Source of the DNA: Deltaproteobacteria bacterium
GTDB lineage: Bacteria; Desulfobacterota; Desulfarculia; Adiutricales; Adiutricaceae
Direction: 5' to 3'
Assembly (NCBI GenBank): GCA_031267005.1
Contig: JAIRZX010000721.1
Span: 1-6,755, forward strand
Length of the DNA stretch: 6,755 bases
The notes below the pieces were generated by a model. It searched no databases and was not told where the DNA came from. It saw only the letters and a program-made list of their open reading frames with translations. Position numbers and translations under genes: made by a program. This document shows positions 1 through 5,732 of the stretch, in pieces (position 1 is the first letter of the stretch; every line of letters begins with the position of its first letter).

Positions 1-40
1 AAATAATACGGTTGACTTTCTGGCGTTGGATATCAAACAT
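1..40 (-). CDS. 5' end of an unidentified gene, cut by the window edge
   Basis: Reading leftward from ATG at 40-38, the frame is open to the window edge and encodes MFDIQRQKVNRII (13 codons). An AAGGTGG ribosome binding site lies 6 nt upstream. The stretch is much less GC-rich than the genes to its right, and the codons used (ATT, AAA, CAA) differ from theirs. It lies downstream of the pilY1-like gene in the same direction, after about 285 nt that hold a repeat array and an AT-rich leader. Thirteen residues are too few to name a product. The start and Shine-Dalgarno are visible; that this is a real gene is an inference, and a chance ATG in AT-rich DNA remains possible. Confidence 0.45.
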   Translation of the reverse strand, partial: MFDIQRQKVNRII

Positions 41-180
41 CGCAGGCCACCTTTTAAATGTAACTGTAATTTTCCAATTATCCATTTATATTTTCATGAT
101 ATCCAGAAAATTGATTTTAAATATTACAGATGACAGGAAATTACATTGTTTTAAATTTTGACAAATTATTGGAGTTATGC
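41..180. other. AT-rich intergenic leader
   Basis: About 140 nt, roughly 30% G+C by eye against 70-75% in the neighbouring genes; the low-GC block continues to position 1. No open frame here looks genuine. On the minus strand, A/T hexamers resembling -10 boxes (TATAAA and GATAAT, near positions 80-95) lie about 40-50 nt upstream of the ATG at 40. No convincing -35 sits at the right spacing, so a promoter for the left-edge gene is plausible but not shown. The sharp composition step at about 180 suggests a recombination or insertion boundary. Confidence 0.55.
47..53 (-). promoter_or_regulatory. Ribosome binding site of the partial gene at the left edge
   Basis: AAGGTGG on the minus strand, one mismatch from AAGGAGG, placed 6 nt before the ATG at 40-38. 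It supports that ATG as a real start in otherwise AT-rich DNA. Confidence 0.45.
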
Positions 181-182
181 GA

Positions 183-213
183 GCGCCGGAGTCAGCGTCA
201 GCGTTCATGGCGC
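183..213. repeat. Short inverted repeat flanking a GTCAGC direct repeat
   Basis: GCGCC at 183-187 is complementary to GGCGC at 209-213, and two GTCAGC copies lie between them (191-202). The pair sits exactly between the AT-rich block and the 24-bp array and may be the end of the repeat element. The stems are only 5 bp, so chance is possible. Confidence 0.3.
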
Positions 214-215
214 AC

Positions 216-351
216 AGCCCGTAGGCCGTTCGATGAGCTAGCCCGAAGGCGTTACAGAGAATATCCAGAAGGCAGTTTCCGGCGCTTTGCCAGAAGTCCA
301 TTATAGAGCACAGCCCGAAGGCCGTTTAAGGAACGTAGCCAGAAGACATAG
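216..351. repeat. Degenerate 24-bp tandem array with UNCG-type mini-hairpins
   Basis: Six related units start near 216, 240, 263, 288, 312 and 337, so the period is 23-25 bp. The plus-strand core is AGCCCGAAGGCCGTT with variants (CCGTAGG, CCAGAAGG, CCAGAAGT, CCAGAAGA). On the minus strand, which is the transcribed sense, the best units read GGCCTTCGGGCTG or GGCCTACGGGCTG. These form a 4-5 bp stem closed by UUCG or UACG, both members of the extra-stable UNCG tetraloop class. A weaker seventh copy may lie near 359-375. The array overlaps the last codons and the stop (TAA 328-326) of the pilY1-like gene. No U-tract follows, so it is not a classical intrinsic terminator. I do not recognise the element; function unknown. 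Confidence 0.7.
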
Positions 352-3300
352 GTTCGTCTGTCCGGAAAAAGGAATTCAGATCGCACTCCGAGCCAGCGAT
401 GTCGCGGAACGCCGCCTCGAGCTGGCCGGGAAGCTCGGAAATGTTTTCCGTCCGGAAGAGGTTGCGCGGGGTTGACCCGTCGCTGCCCTCGAACTCGCCG
501 GGGTCGGGGACGCCGTTCCTGTTGCGGTCGTCGAAGCCGCCGTATTTTGCGGCGAGCCAAAGGGGGCCCGGCAGCTGGCTTCCCGCTGAGGCCGGATCCG
601 GGTCGAACTCGAAGCTCCTCCAGACTTTCATCGACGCCGGATCTCCGTGCGACAGCCCCGGATCGGTCCCGAAACGCCTTTTGCAGCCGCTCCCCCGGTC
701 CGTTTCCGCCCCGCCGTAGCCCGAGGGCCAGTCGCAGGTGGGCGGGGTAGCGTACTTCGCGATTCCCCCCACGTGGCCTATGTCCATGTAAGTGCCGTCC
801 CGGGTGGATCCGCTTACCGTGTAGCCGCCCATCATGTCCAGCATGGCGCTCGACATGTATTTCCACGACCCCACGACGAGACCGTCCGCGTCCTCTGGCT
901 CTATTGCGAAACTCCCGTCGTAGGGCGCCTTGAACCCTGAGTATGTACCGCCGCCCGCCTTGAGCGCCCCGGAGAACTTGGAGCGGCCGGGGGGCGGGAA
1001 GGAGGCCGCGCCGCCGTAGGGGAGTTCGGAACCGGTCACGAGGTCTACCGTGTATTCAATCAGCAGATCCGAGTCCCAGTCCGAGGCCCCGTAGTCCCTG
1101 TCGTGGCTTTGGGCCGCGTCCTCGAAGTTTACCCTGACCTTTACGTGGTAAGGCGTTCCCCGAGAGTCGGCCTGCCAGTCCAGTATGAAGTAGTTAAGGA
1201 GGCCCAGGATGCGGTCGCGGGTGGTGGCGGAGTCCCTGGAACTCATGGCGCCCGGGATGATCGAAATTTTTTTCGCGACGCTACCGTCCTCCGCATGCAC
1301 GGGGAACTCCAGCGGCGGGAATGCCCCGCTCATGGCGACGGCGTATACGTCCACCGCTTGTCCGCCCGCTCCGCCTTTCCCCTCCGGCCCGAGTGTCCCT
1401 GCCTGTCCTTCCGGCCCGACTGTCCCTGCCTGGCCCTCCGGCCCGACTGTCCCTGCCGAACGGCCAGGCTTGCCTGCCCCTTCCGTCCATCCAGTACCGC
1501 CGGGCCCGCCGGTCCCGCCGTTTCCGGGCGGGGCTTCAGGGGCCGGGGCCCCGAAGTCATGGGTGTGGGCGTAGTATGCCACCGCTGCGGAGCTGTAGGT
1601 GCCTTCGTAGGAGGGGAGGCTCGGGCACAGCCCCTTTACCTGCGCGAGCGACGCGAGTTCCTTGGGCGAGCAGTCGGAGTGCGGGCCGTCGGCGTAGAAG
1701 TAGAGTTTCCCGCTCCGCGAGGTGGCGAGCCCTTCCGCCGCCGTGATCCTGTCCAGGTAAGCGTCCATGTCGAAGGGGCTCGGTAGCTCCCCGGCGAGTT
1801 CCCCCGGGAGGCCAGCCAGGAGCGGGCGGTCTATCCCGCCGGGGACGTTTACGGCAGTGTCCCCGTCGAAGTCGCTGTCGGCCTCGGCTATGAGGAGAAT
1901 GACGGGCTTGCCGCCCCCGGCCCCGGGAATGGGGGGGAGGCGGCTCCAGTCCTTCAGGTAGGGCGCCTGGTTCGCCGGGTTGTAGAGGCTCTCCGTTCGG
2001 GGCACGAAGGCGGGCGTGGGCCCGGAAGCCCCGCCGGCGCCCCCGTCCACGGCGTGGCGGGCGAGGAAGCGGACGGCCTCGTAGAGCATCTCGCCTACTG
2101 GGTTGCCCCAGCTCATTGCCGAATAGTAGGCGGTCGAGCCTGGGCCCGGGTTTCCGGCTATCGCGAGGGAGTCGATGTTTCGGATAAGCCCGCCCGCCAA
2201 GAGCGCGCCGGTCTCGGGGTCCACGGCCCCCGAGATGTCCCCTATGTGGTTTCTCACGACTCCGCCCTTGAGGCGGGAGTTCTCGCCGTCCGCCCGCTCC
2301 GCCCCCGGCCCGCTCGCGTAGCCGTACGAGCCGGTCATAAGCCCGAAGAGCATGCCGCCGCCTTCCCCGTTTCGCTGCAGGAGCCCCGTCGGCTTGAGGT
2401 TGCCGTTGGGGTATTCCCGGCATCCCTCGCTTTCGGCGTGGTTGCCCTTGACGCAGCTCTCCGCCTGCGCCGTGAAAGACCTGATGATCGACCCGGGGTT
2501 TCTCAAATTCGCGGAGGACGGGTTGGGCGCGTTGTCGAGCACCCAGTCGTAGTGGCGGCCCCCCGCTCCGCTCGGGTTGACGTTCGGTTTGAAGACGCCC
2601 TTGTCCGCGTCGAGGATGAACTCGACTATCGGGAAGGGGGCGCCGCCCGCGTCGCCGCTGGTGCGCGCGAAGAAGTGCGCCTTGCCGGGCTGCGGCTTCG
2701 GGAAGGGCGTGTACTTAGAAACGTCGTAGTAATTAGTGAAGGCCGTCTCCGAGGCCCAGCGGTCGTCCGAGACCACGTCGGTCCCCCACGTGTGGGCGTC
2801 GCGCGGCACCATGGAGCTCTGGAGCACCGTGAGCCCCCCTCCGCCGCCCTCCCGGCCGCCGGAGTCCGTCAGGCGGTAGCCGCCGTAGAGTATCTTCCTT
2901 ATGACGTCCATGCGGGTGGCGGTCACGTAGTTCAGCCAGTTGCCGCTGTACAGCCCGCCTTCGCCCCGGTGCGGCGCGTTGCATACGCCTAAAGTCTCCC
3001 CGGTGGCGTAGTGCTCGGCCCTGGCGGCCTTCAAGCCCGCGTCCCGGACCGCGCGGGGGCGCGCGGCGTCGAGCCCCTCCTGGGAATCGTCGTCCCCGGC
3101 CGGCCCGTTCCGGACGAAACGCGCGCCCGGGCTTGGGTTTCTTCCGGGGGCGCCCGAGTACGCGTAGCAGCTCCGGCCGTCGAAGTACCCGAAGTATTCG
3201 ACTGAGGGGTTGAAGCCGGTATCCACCCTGCCGTCCCCGTCCATGTCTGCCAGTTCGCTGTAAGCCTGCCCGAAGAGCTTGTGGTCCTTCGAGAGGACAA

Positions 3301-3505
3301 GGAGCACCCTGGGCGCCCCCCCCTCCCGCGTGTCGGCCCGGCAGCCGGGCCCTCCCGCCGAATCGGAGGCGGGGGCCGTCCCCTGCCAGGCGAGCGCGGC
3401 CAGGGAGGCCGCAGCGAGGGCGGCCGCACGGAAGCGGCAGCGGTGAAGGCGCGAAAGGCTGCCCGGTTTCGGGTAGCGGGGGGCGGCGGTCGGATTGGCC
3501 GTCAC
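326..3505 (-). CDS. PilY1/PilC-type pilus protein, N-terminal region only, with collagen-like insert
   Basis: A 1059-aa exported protein of the PilY1/PilC type IV pilus family, whose members sit at pilus tips and act in adhesion and pilus extension. The start is GTG at 3505: AAGGAGG lies 4 nt upstream and a signal peptide follows at once (basic stretch, hydrophobic about 25-42, likely cleavage after Ala46). An in-frame ATG at 3721 would overlap tenA and bury the signal. Family landmarks in order: SKDH with a DMDGDGRVD loop (about 74-95), EYFGYFD (about 103-109), a Cys, SGNWLNYVTATRMD (187-200) then ILYGGYR, DAHTWG (236-241), VILLIAEADSDFDGD, GLCPSLPSYEGTYSSAAVAYY (ends near 642), VDVYAVAMS (near 717), a Ca-binding-like DRNRNGVPD loop (993-1001). 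A Gly-X-Y insert occupies about 655-712. The beta-propeller half expected after AAFRDI (1031-1036) is absent: a tail of about 20 unrelated residues ends inside the 24-bp repeat array. No canonical MIDAS DxSxS is seen at the N-terminus. Family call secure; functionality uncertain. Confidence 0.88.
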   Translation of the reverse strand: MTANPTAAPRYPKPGSLSRLHRCRFRAAALAAASLAALAWQGTAPASDSAGGPGCRADTREGGAPRVLLVLSKDHKLFGQAYSELADMDGDGRVDTGFNPSVEYFGYFDGRSCYAYSGAPGRNPSPGARFVRNGPAGDDDSQEGLDAARPRAVRDAGLKAARAEHYATGETLGVCNAPHRGEGGLYSGNWLNYVTATRMDVIRKILYGGYRLTDSGGREGGGGGLTVLQSSMVPRDAHTWGTDVVSDDRWASETAFTNYYDVSKYTPFPKPQPGKAHFFARTSGDAGGAPFPIVEFILDADKGVFKPNVNPSGAGGRHYDWVLDNAPNPSSANLRNPGSIIRSFTAQAESCVKGNHAESEGCREYPNGNLKPTGLLQRNGEGGGMLFGLMTGSYGYASGPGAERADGENSRLKGGVVRNHIGDISGAVDPETGALLAGGLIRNIDSLAIAGNPGPGSTAYYSAMSWGNPVGEMLYEAVRFLARHAVDGGAGGASGPTPAFVPRTESLYNPANQAPYLKDWSRLPPIPGAGGGKPVILLIAEADSDFDGDTAVNVPGGIDRPLLAGLPGELAGELPSPFDMDAYLDRITAAEGLATSRSGKLYFYADGPHSDCSPKELASLAQVKGLCPSLPSYEGTYSSAAVAYYAHTHDFGAPAPEAPPGNGGTGGPGGTGWTEGAGKPGRSAGTVGPEGQAGTVGPEGQAGTLGPEGKGGAGGQAVDVYAVAMSGAFPPLEFPVHAEDGSVAKKISIIPGAMSSRDSATTRDRILGLLNYFILDWQADSRGTPYHVKVRVNFEDAAQSHDRDYGASDWDSDLLIEYTVDLVTGSELPYGGAASFPPPGRSKFSGALKAGGGTYSGFKAPYDGSFAIEPEDADGLVVGSWKYMSSAMLDMMGGYTVSGSTRDGTYMDIGHVGGIAKYATPPTCDWPSGYGGAETDRGSGCKRRFGTDPGLSHGDPASMKVWRSFEFDPDPASAGSQLPGPLWLAAKYGGFDDRNRNGVPDPGEFEGSDGSTPRNLFRTENISELPGQLEAAFRDIAGSECDLNSFFRTDEPMSSGYVP
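1383..1463 (-). repeat. 27-bp tandem repeat x3 encoding collagen-like Gly-X-Y
   Basis: Three adjacent 27-bp units (1383-1409, 1410-1436, 1437-1463) lie inside the pilY1-like gene; the plus-strand consensus starts TCCGGCCCGACTGTCCCTGC. They encode GTVGPEGQA-type nonapeptides. With their flanks they give about ten unbroken Gly-X-Y triplets (GTV GPE GQA GTV GPE GQA GTL GPE GKG GAG). In-frame unit gain or loss by slippage would change the insert length without breaking the gene. Confidence 0.85.
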
Positions 3506-3672
3506 GGTGCCTCCTTGCAGGAGCCGATCGGCGGGGGTCCGGGCGGGGACCGCAGGCCTTGAGCCAGCGGCAGAAGCCCGAAAGCCGCCAGGGACGGACC
3601 GGGCGGGCCTCCCCCGGTCCGAGGCCGGCCGCTGGCCGAGGAAGCCCAGGGCCGCCAGGCGGGCCAGGGCCG
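3506..3672. other. Intergenic gap between tenA and the pilY1-like gene
   Basis: A 167-nt GC-rich gap. Apart from the ribosome binding site at 3510-3516 and an 18-bp repeat at its right edge, I see no terminator with a U-tract and no recognisable promoter. The pilY1-like reading frame stays open through it to 3721, but the resulting LARLAA-type, Arg/Ala/Pro-rich translation looks like read-through of GC-rich noncoding DNA. Confidence 0.5.
3510..3516 (-). promoter_or_regulatory. Ribosome binding site fixing the GTG start of the pilY1-like gene
   Basis: AAGGAGG, a perfect anti-SD match, lies 4 nt before GTG at 3505-3503. It is the strongest Shine-Dalgarno in the window. It decides for this start over the in-frame ATG at 3721, which has no comparable site and lies inside tenA. 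Confidence 0.8.
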
Positions 3673-3687
3673 CTAAACGGGCCAGGG
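3652..3687. repeat. 18-bp tandem duplication across the tenA stop codon
   Basis: Units 3652-3669 and 3670-3687 match at 15 of 18 positions and both end CGGGCCAGGG. A further partial copy lies to the left. The right unit contains the tenA stop (TAG at 3675-3673), so the gene's last codons have been duplicated into the downstream gap. Confidence 0.6.
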
Positions 3688-4560
3688 TTCCATCTTCCAG
3701 GCGCTGTCCCAGAACATCCACTCCATCCTGGAGGCCGTCATGAAGGCGTCCAGCATGCCCTCGCGGCCCTTGGGGGTCTCCCCGGCGGCAAGGCGGTCGC
3801 AGATGCGGACGGCTTTCTCCACGGACCTCCCGAATTCCTCCCCGCCGTAGGTGCTTATCCAGTCCCGGTAGGGGTTGTGCGACGCGTTTCCGGCCAAGGC
3901 GAGCATGTGGCGGCCCACGGACTGGTAGATCCAGAAGCAGGGGAGCAGCGAGGCCATGATGGTGCTGAAAGGCGAACGGCTCAGGTGCCTGTAGAGGTAC
4001 GAGGTGTAAAGGAGGTTCGCTGGGGTGGGGGTGGCGGCCCTCTTTTCTCCCTTGAGGTAGCTCTCGTGCAGGGCGCCTTCAACCTGGACGGCGGCCAAGG
4101 CCGACTCGCACAGGAAGGCCGCGTCCTTGTCGTTTTCGGCCTTCAGGGATGCCGCCGCTAGGAGCCTGCCGTAGTCCGCGAGGTACAGCGCGTCCTGGCC
4201 TATGTAGAAGAGGAAGCGCTCGCGGGGGAGGGTGCCGTCCAGGAGCCCGTTTATGAAGGGGTGTTCCAAGATCTTCTCCAAAACGGGCGCCGCGGCCCGC
4301 CAGGCCTTCAGGGACCAGGCGGTTTGTTCGCCGGACTCTTCCTCGGGACTCCTGAAGGGCGCCACCGCGGCGATGCGGGCGGCCTCCCCGCCGGGGTCCG
4401 GCCCTCCGGAGGGAGCCGGGGGCGCCGGGGCCCGGAGGGCCTCCTGGCCTTTCGGGACCTGCGGGCCGGCCTCCTGGCTTTTCGGGGCCTGCTGGCGGCC
4501 CTCCTGGCTTTTCGGGGCCGGGGGGGGGCCAGCCGGCTGGGAGCCGTTGTTGTCGTTCAT
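3673..4560 (-). CDS. tenA: TenA-family thiaminase II / aminopyrimidine aminohydrolase with repetitive N-terminal extension
   Basis: TenA hydrolyses 4-amino-5-aminomethyl-2-methylpyrimidine, a thiamin breakdown product, to HMP for thiamin salvage, and can cleave thiamin; it is cytoplasmic. The TenA domain spans about 80-293 and closely parallels Bacillus subtilis TenA: HPFINGLLDGTLPRERF (100-116), FYIGQDALYL with Asp123 and Tyr126, TPTPANLLYTSYLYR, LLPCFWIY with the catalytic Cys208, WISTYGGEEF with Tyr231 just before, and SRMEWMFW with Glu280. The Cys and the C-terminal Glu place it in the cysteine-type TenA group. At 295 aa it is about 65-75 residues longer than usual. The extra N-terminus is Pro/Gln/Lys/Glu-rich with three decapeptide repeats (APKSQEGRQQ type). 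ATG at 4560 has AAGG (4572-4569) 8 nt upstream; an in-frame GTG at codon 66 lacks a Shine-Dalgarno. A C9 tract crosses codons 11-14. No other thiamin gene is adjacent. Confidence 0.92.
   Translation of the reverse strand: MNDNNGSQPAGPPPAPKSQEGRQQAPKSQEAGPQVPKGQEALRAPAPPAPSGGPDPGGEAARIAAVAPFRSPEEESGEQTAWSLKAWRAAAPVLEKILEHPFINGLLDGTLPRERFLFYIGQDALYLADYGRLLAAASLKAENDKDAAFLCESALAAVQVEGALHESYLKGEKRAATPTPANLLYTSYLYRHLSRSPFSTIMASLLPCFWIYQSVGRHMLALAGNASHNPYRDWISTYGGEEFGRSVEKAVRICDRLAAGETPKGREGMLDAFMTASRMEWMFWDSAWKMEPWPV
4441..4520 (-). repeat. 30-bp tandem repeat in the 5' part of tenA
   Basis: Units at 4441-4470, 4471-4500 and 4501-4520 (partial) begin CTCCTGGCNTTTCGGG on the plus strand. They encode the decapeptides VPKGQEALRA, APKSQEAGPQ and APKSQEGRQQ. 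The unit length is a multiple of three, so copy-number change preserves the frame. The repeat lies wholly outside the TenA catalytic fold. Confidence 0.8.
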
Positions 4561-4612
4561 GGGGTATGCCTTGCGGTTAGGGGATTTGCGCCTGAAAAGG
4601 CTCCGGGAGGGG

Positions 4613-4747
4613 GGGCGGCCAGGCCGGGGGAAAGGCTGGCTCGGGCGGCCAGGCCGGGGGAAAGGCCGACCCGGGCGGCCAGGCCGGGGGGAAAGGCCGG
4701 CCCGGGCGGCCAGGCCGGGGGGAAAGGCGCGCGCGGGCGGCCAGGCG
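4613..4747. repeat. 30-31 bp G-rich intergenic tandem repeat, about 4.4 copies
   Basis: Units 4613-4642 and 4643-4672 (30 bp), 4673-4703 and 4704-4734 (31 bp), and a partial copy 4735-4747. The plus-strand core is GGGCGGCCAGGCCGGGGG followed by GAAAGG or AAAGG. The plus strand carries repeated runs of 3-6 G, so G-quadruplex formation on the template strand is possible. In the minus-strand sense, unit 3 can pair GGCCGG with CCGGCC around a 9-nt pyrimidine loop. The array fills the 190-nt gap (4561-4750) between the lipoprotein gene and tenA. The change from 30 to 31 bp units breaks any single reading frame for the repeat, which argues against a coding role. Confidence 0.85.
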
Positions 4748-4750
4748 CCC

Positions 4751-5731
4751 TTAAGGGCAACGCTCCTCCATGGGGTTGAACAGCGAGGGGTCGCGCTGCA
4801 CGGCCTCCATGGGGGCCAGGGTCTTGGGGAGCCCCCGGTCGCGGTTCAAGGTCCTCAAGGCGCCCATGACCCTGCCCATGCCGTCCCGGTCGCGCAAGGC
4901 CGCGCGGAGGTAGAAGGCCCGCTCCAGGCTGGAGGCCGCGCCGGCCCAGTCGCCGGAGGCGGAGGCGAGCGCGGCCGCCATCTCCAGATCCTCGGCCAGC
5001 CCTCCCTGGTTCTCCAGGCGGCGGTCTATTTCCAGGGCCCCCGCGAGAAAGGCCCGGGCCTCGTCAGGGCGGCCGCCCATGAGCGCGTCCCTGGCCCGGA
5101 GGTTCAGGACGTCCGCCTTGGCCGAGTCCGGGGTGCCGGGGTGCCCGGCAGCGGCCGCGGCCCTCGCGAGCGATTCGGCGAAGCCCGGCCCCGGGGAGGG
5201 GCCGTCCGCGAGCTTCGAGCGGGCGACGCTGGCCAAAGACACCGCCGGGCTCTCGTTTCCGGAGGAGGCGCGGGATGCCGCGTCCTCCCAGAACTCCAGC
5301 GCGTCGTCCCGGCGGCCCGCCCGCCAGGCCAGGGTGCCGAGGTTGCCCAGCACAGGGGCTATCTCTGGGTTTCCGGGCTCGGAGCGGGAGAGTTCGGCGG
5401 CCTCGTCCAGAAGCCCGGCCGCCGCGGCCAGATCCCCCTCGGCCAGGCGGGCGGCGCCCAGCGCGTTCAAGGCCATCACGATGTGGGCGACGGAGTCGGA
5501 GAGCCGTGCGCTGGTTAACGCCTCCCCGTAGAACCTCGCGGCCTCCCGGCCGCAGCCGCGCAAATACCAGTGGTTCCCGCGGGATAGCGCGTCCTTGGCG
5601 GAACCCAGGTAGAAGGGGTCTTGGGGGGGGAGCGGGCCCCCGCAGGCGGAGAGCGCCGCGAGGGCAGCCAAGGCGGCCGCGGCCAGGCGCGCCGCTAGCG
5701 CCCGCCGCGGGAAGCCACGCGCGCGGCCCAC
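4751..5731 (-). CDS. TPR-type lipoprotein, partner of the MCE protein
   Basis: A 326-aa predicted lipoprotein. The N-terminus has Arg residues, an Ala/Leu-rich hydrophobic stretch (11-27) and a lipobox Leu-Ser-Ala-Cys30, so mature Cys30 would be lipidated. The residue after Cys is Gly, which does not suggest inner-membrane retention. The rest is Ala-rich helical sequence with degenerate tetratricopeptide-like units at about 45-78, 85-118 (ALNALGAARLAEGDLAAA), 124-157 (LGNLGTLAWRAGRRDDALEFW), 206-239 and 241-276; TPRs usually mediate protein contacts. The start is GTG at 5731, 1 nt after the MCE stop and 7 nt after GAGGGGG, so it is probably translationally coupled to the MCE gene. Context suggests an accessory envelope component of an Mla-like lipid transport system; this is inference from position. 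A C8 tract crosses codons 34-37. No specific family is recognised. Confidence 0.82.
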   Translation of the reverse strand: MGRARGFPRRALAARLAAAALAALAALSACGGPLPPQDPFYLGSAKDALSRGNHWYLRGCGREAARFYGEALTSARLSDSVAHIVMALNALGAARLAEGDLAAAAGLLDEAAELSRSEPGNPEIAPVLGNLGTLAWRAGRRDDALEFWEDAASRASSGNESPAVSLASVARSKLADGPSPGPGFAESLARAAAAAGHPGTPDSAKADVLNLRARDALMGGRPDEARAFLAGALEIDRRLENQGGLAEDLEMAAALASASGDWAGAASSLERAFYLRAALRDRDGMGRVMGALRTLNRDRGLPKTLAPMEAVQRDPSLFNPMEERCP

Positions 5732-5732
5732 G

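Noticed and set aside
158..180. TTGACA at 158-163 as a plus-strand -35 box
   Set aside because: No -10-like hexamer lies at 16-18 nt; the sequence there is already the GC-rich GAGCGC. No plus-strand gene follows.
86..301. A 71-codon minus-strand frame starting within the 24-bp array (MDFWQSAGN...)
   Set aside because: It has no ribosome binding site. It begins inside repeat DNA and crosses the composition junction into AT-rich sequence, so its two halves look unrelated; it is most likely a chance frame.
216..351. CRISPR array or diversity-generating variable region at the pilY1-like 3' end
   Set aside because: The units are directly adjacent, with no unique spacers of constant length. There is no reverse transcriptase, no template repeat and no C-type-lectin-like C-terminus in the window.
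252..866. A 204-codon minus-strand frame ending in the repeat array (contains SLNGLRAVLYNGLL)
   Set aside because: It lies antiphase inside the pilY1-like gene, is Arg/Pro/Gly-rich as expected of a shifted frame in GC-rich DNA, and ends in the 24-bp units whose 8-codon periodicity creates the apparent motif.
2054..2992. A 312-codon plus-strand frame opposite the pilY1-like gene
   Set aside because: Long antisense frames are common at this G+C. It has no ribosome binding site, no recognisable domain, and opposes a strand with clear family homology.
3506..3721. Longer form of the pilY1-like gene starting at ATG 3721, adding 72 residues
   Set aside because: It overlaps the tenA 3' end by 49 nt, has no Shine-Dalgarno, and pushes the signal peptide to an internal position. 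GTG at 3505 has a perfect AAGGAGG 4 nt upstream and puts the signal peptide at the N-terminus.
4747..4758. Perfect 12-bp palindrome GCCCTTAAGGGC at the lipoprotein stop codon
   Set aside because: A 4-bp stem with a 4-nt loop and no U-tract is too weak for a terminator, and a GC palindrome of this size is unremarkable here.
4557..4760. A 67-codon minus-strand frame with a TTG start that bridges the lipoprotein gene and tenA and ends in an ATGA overlap with the tenA start
   Set aside because: The ATGA overlap is attractive, but the frame consists almost entirely of the G-rich repeat, and the shift from 30- to 31-bp units changes the encoded sequence from copy to copy. This argues against selection on the protein.
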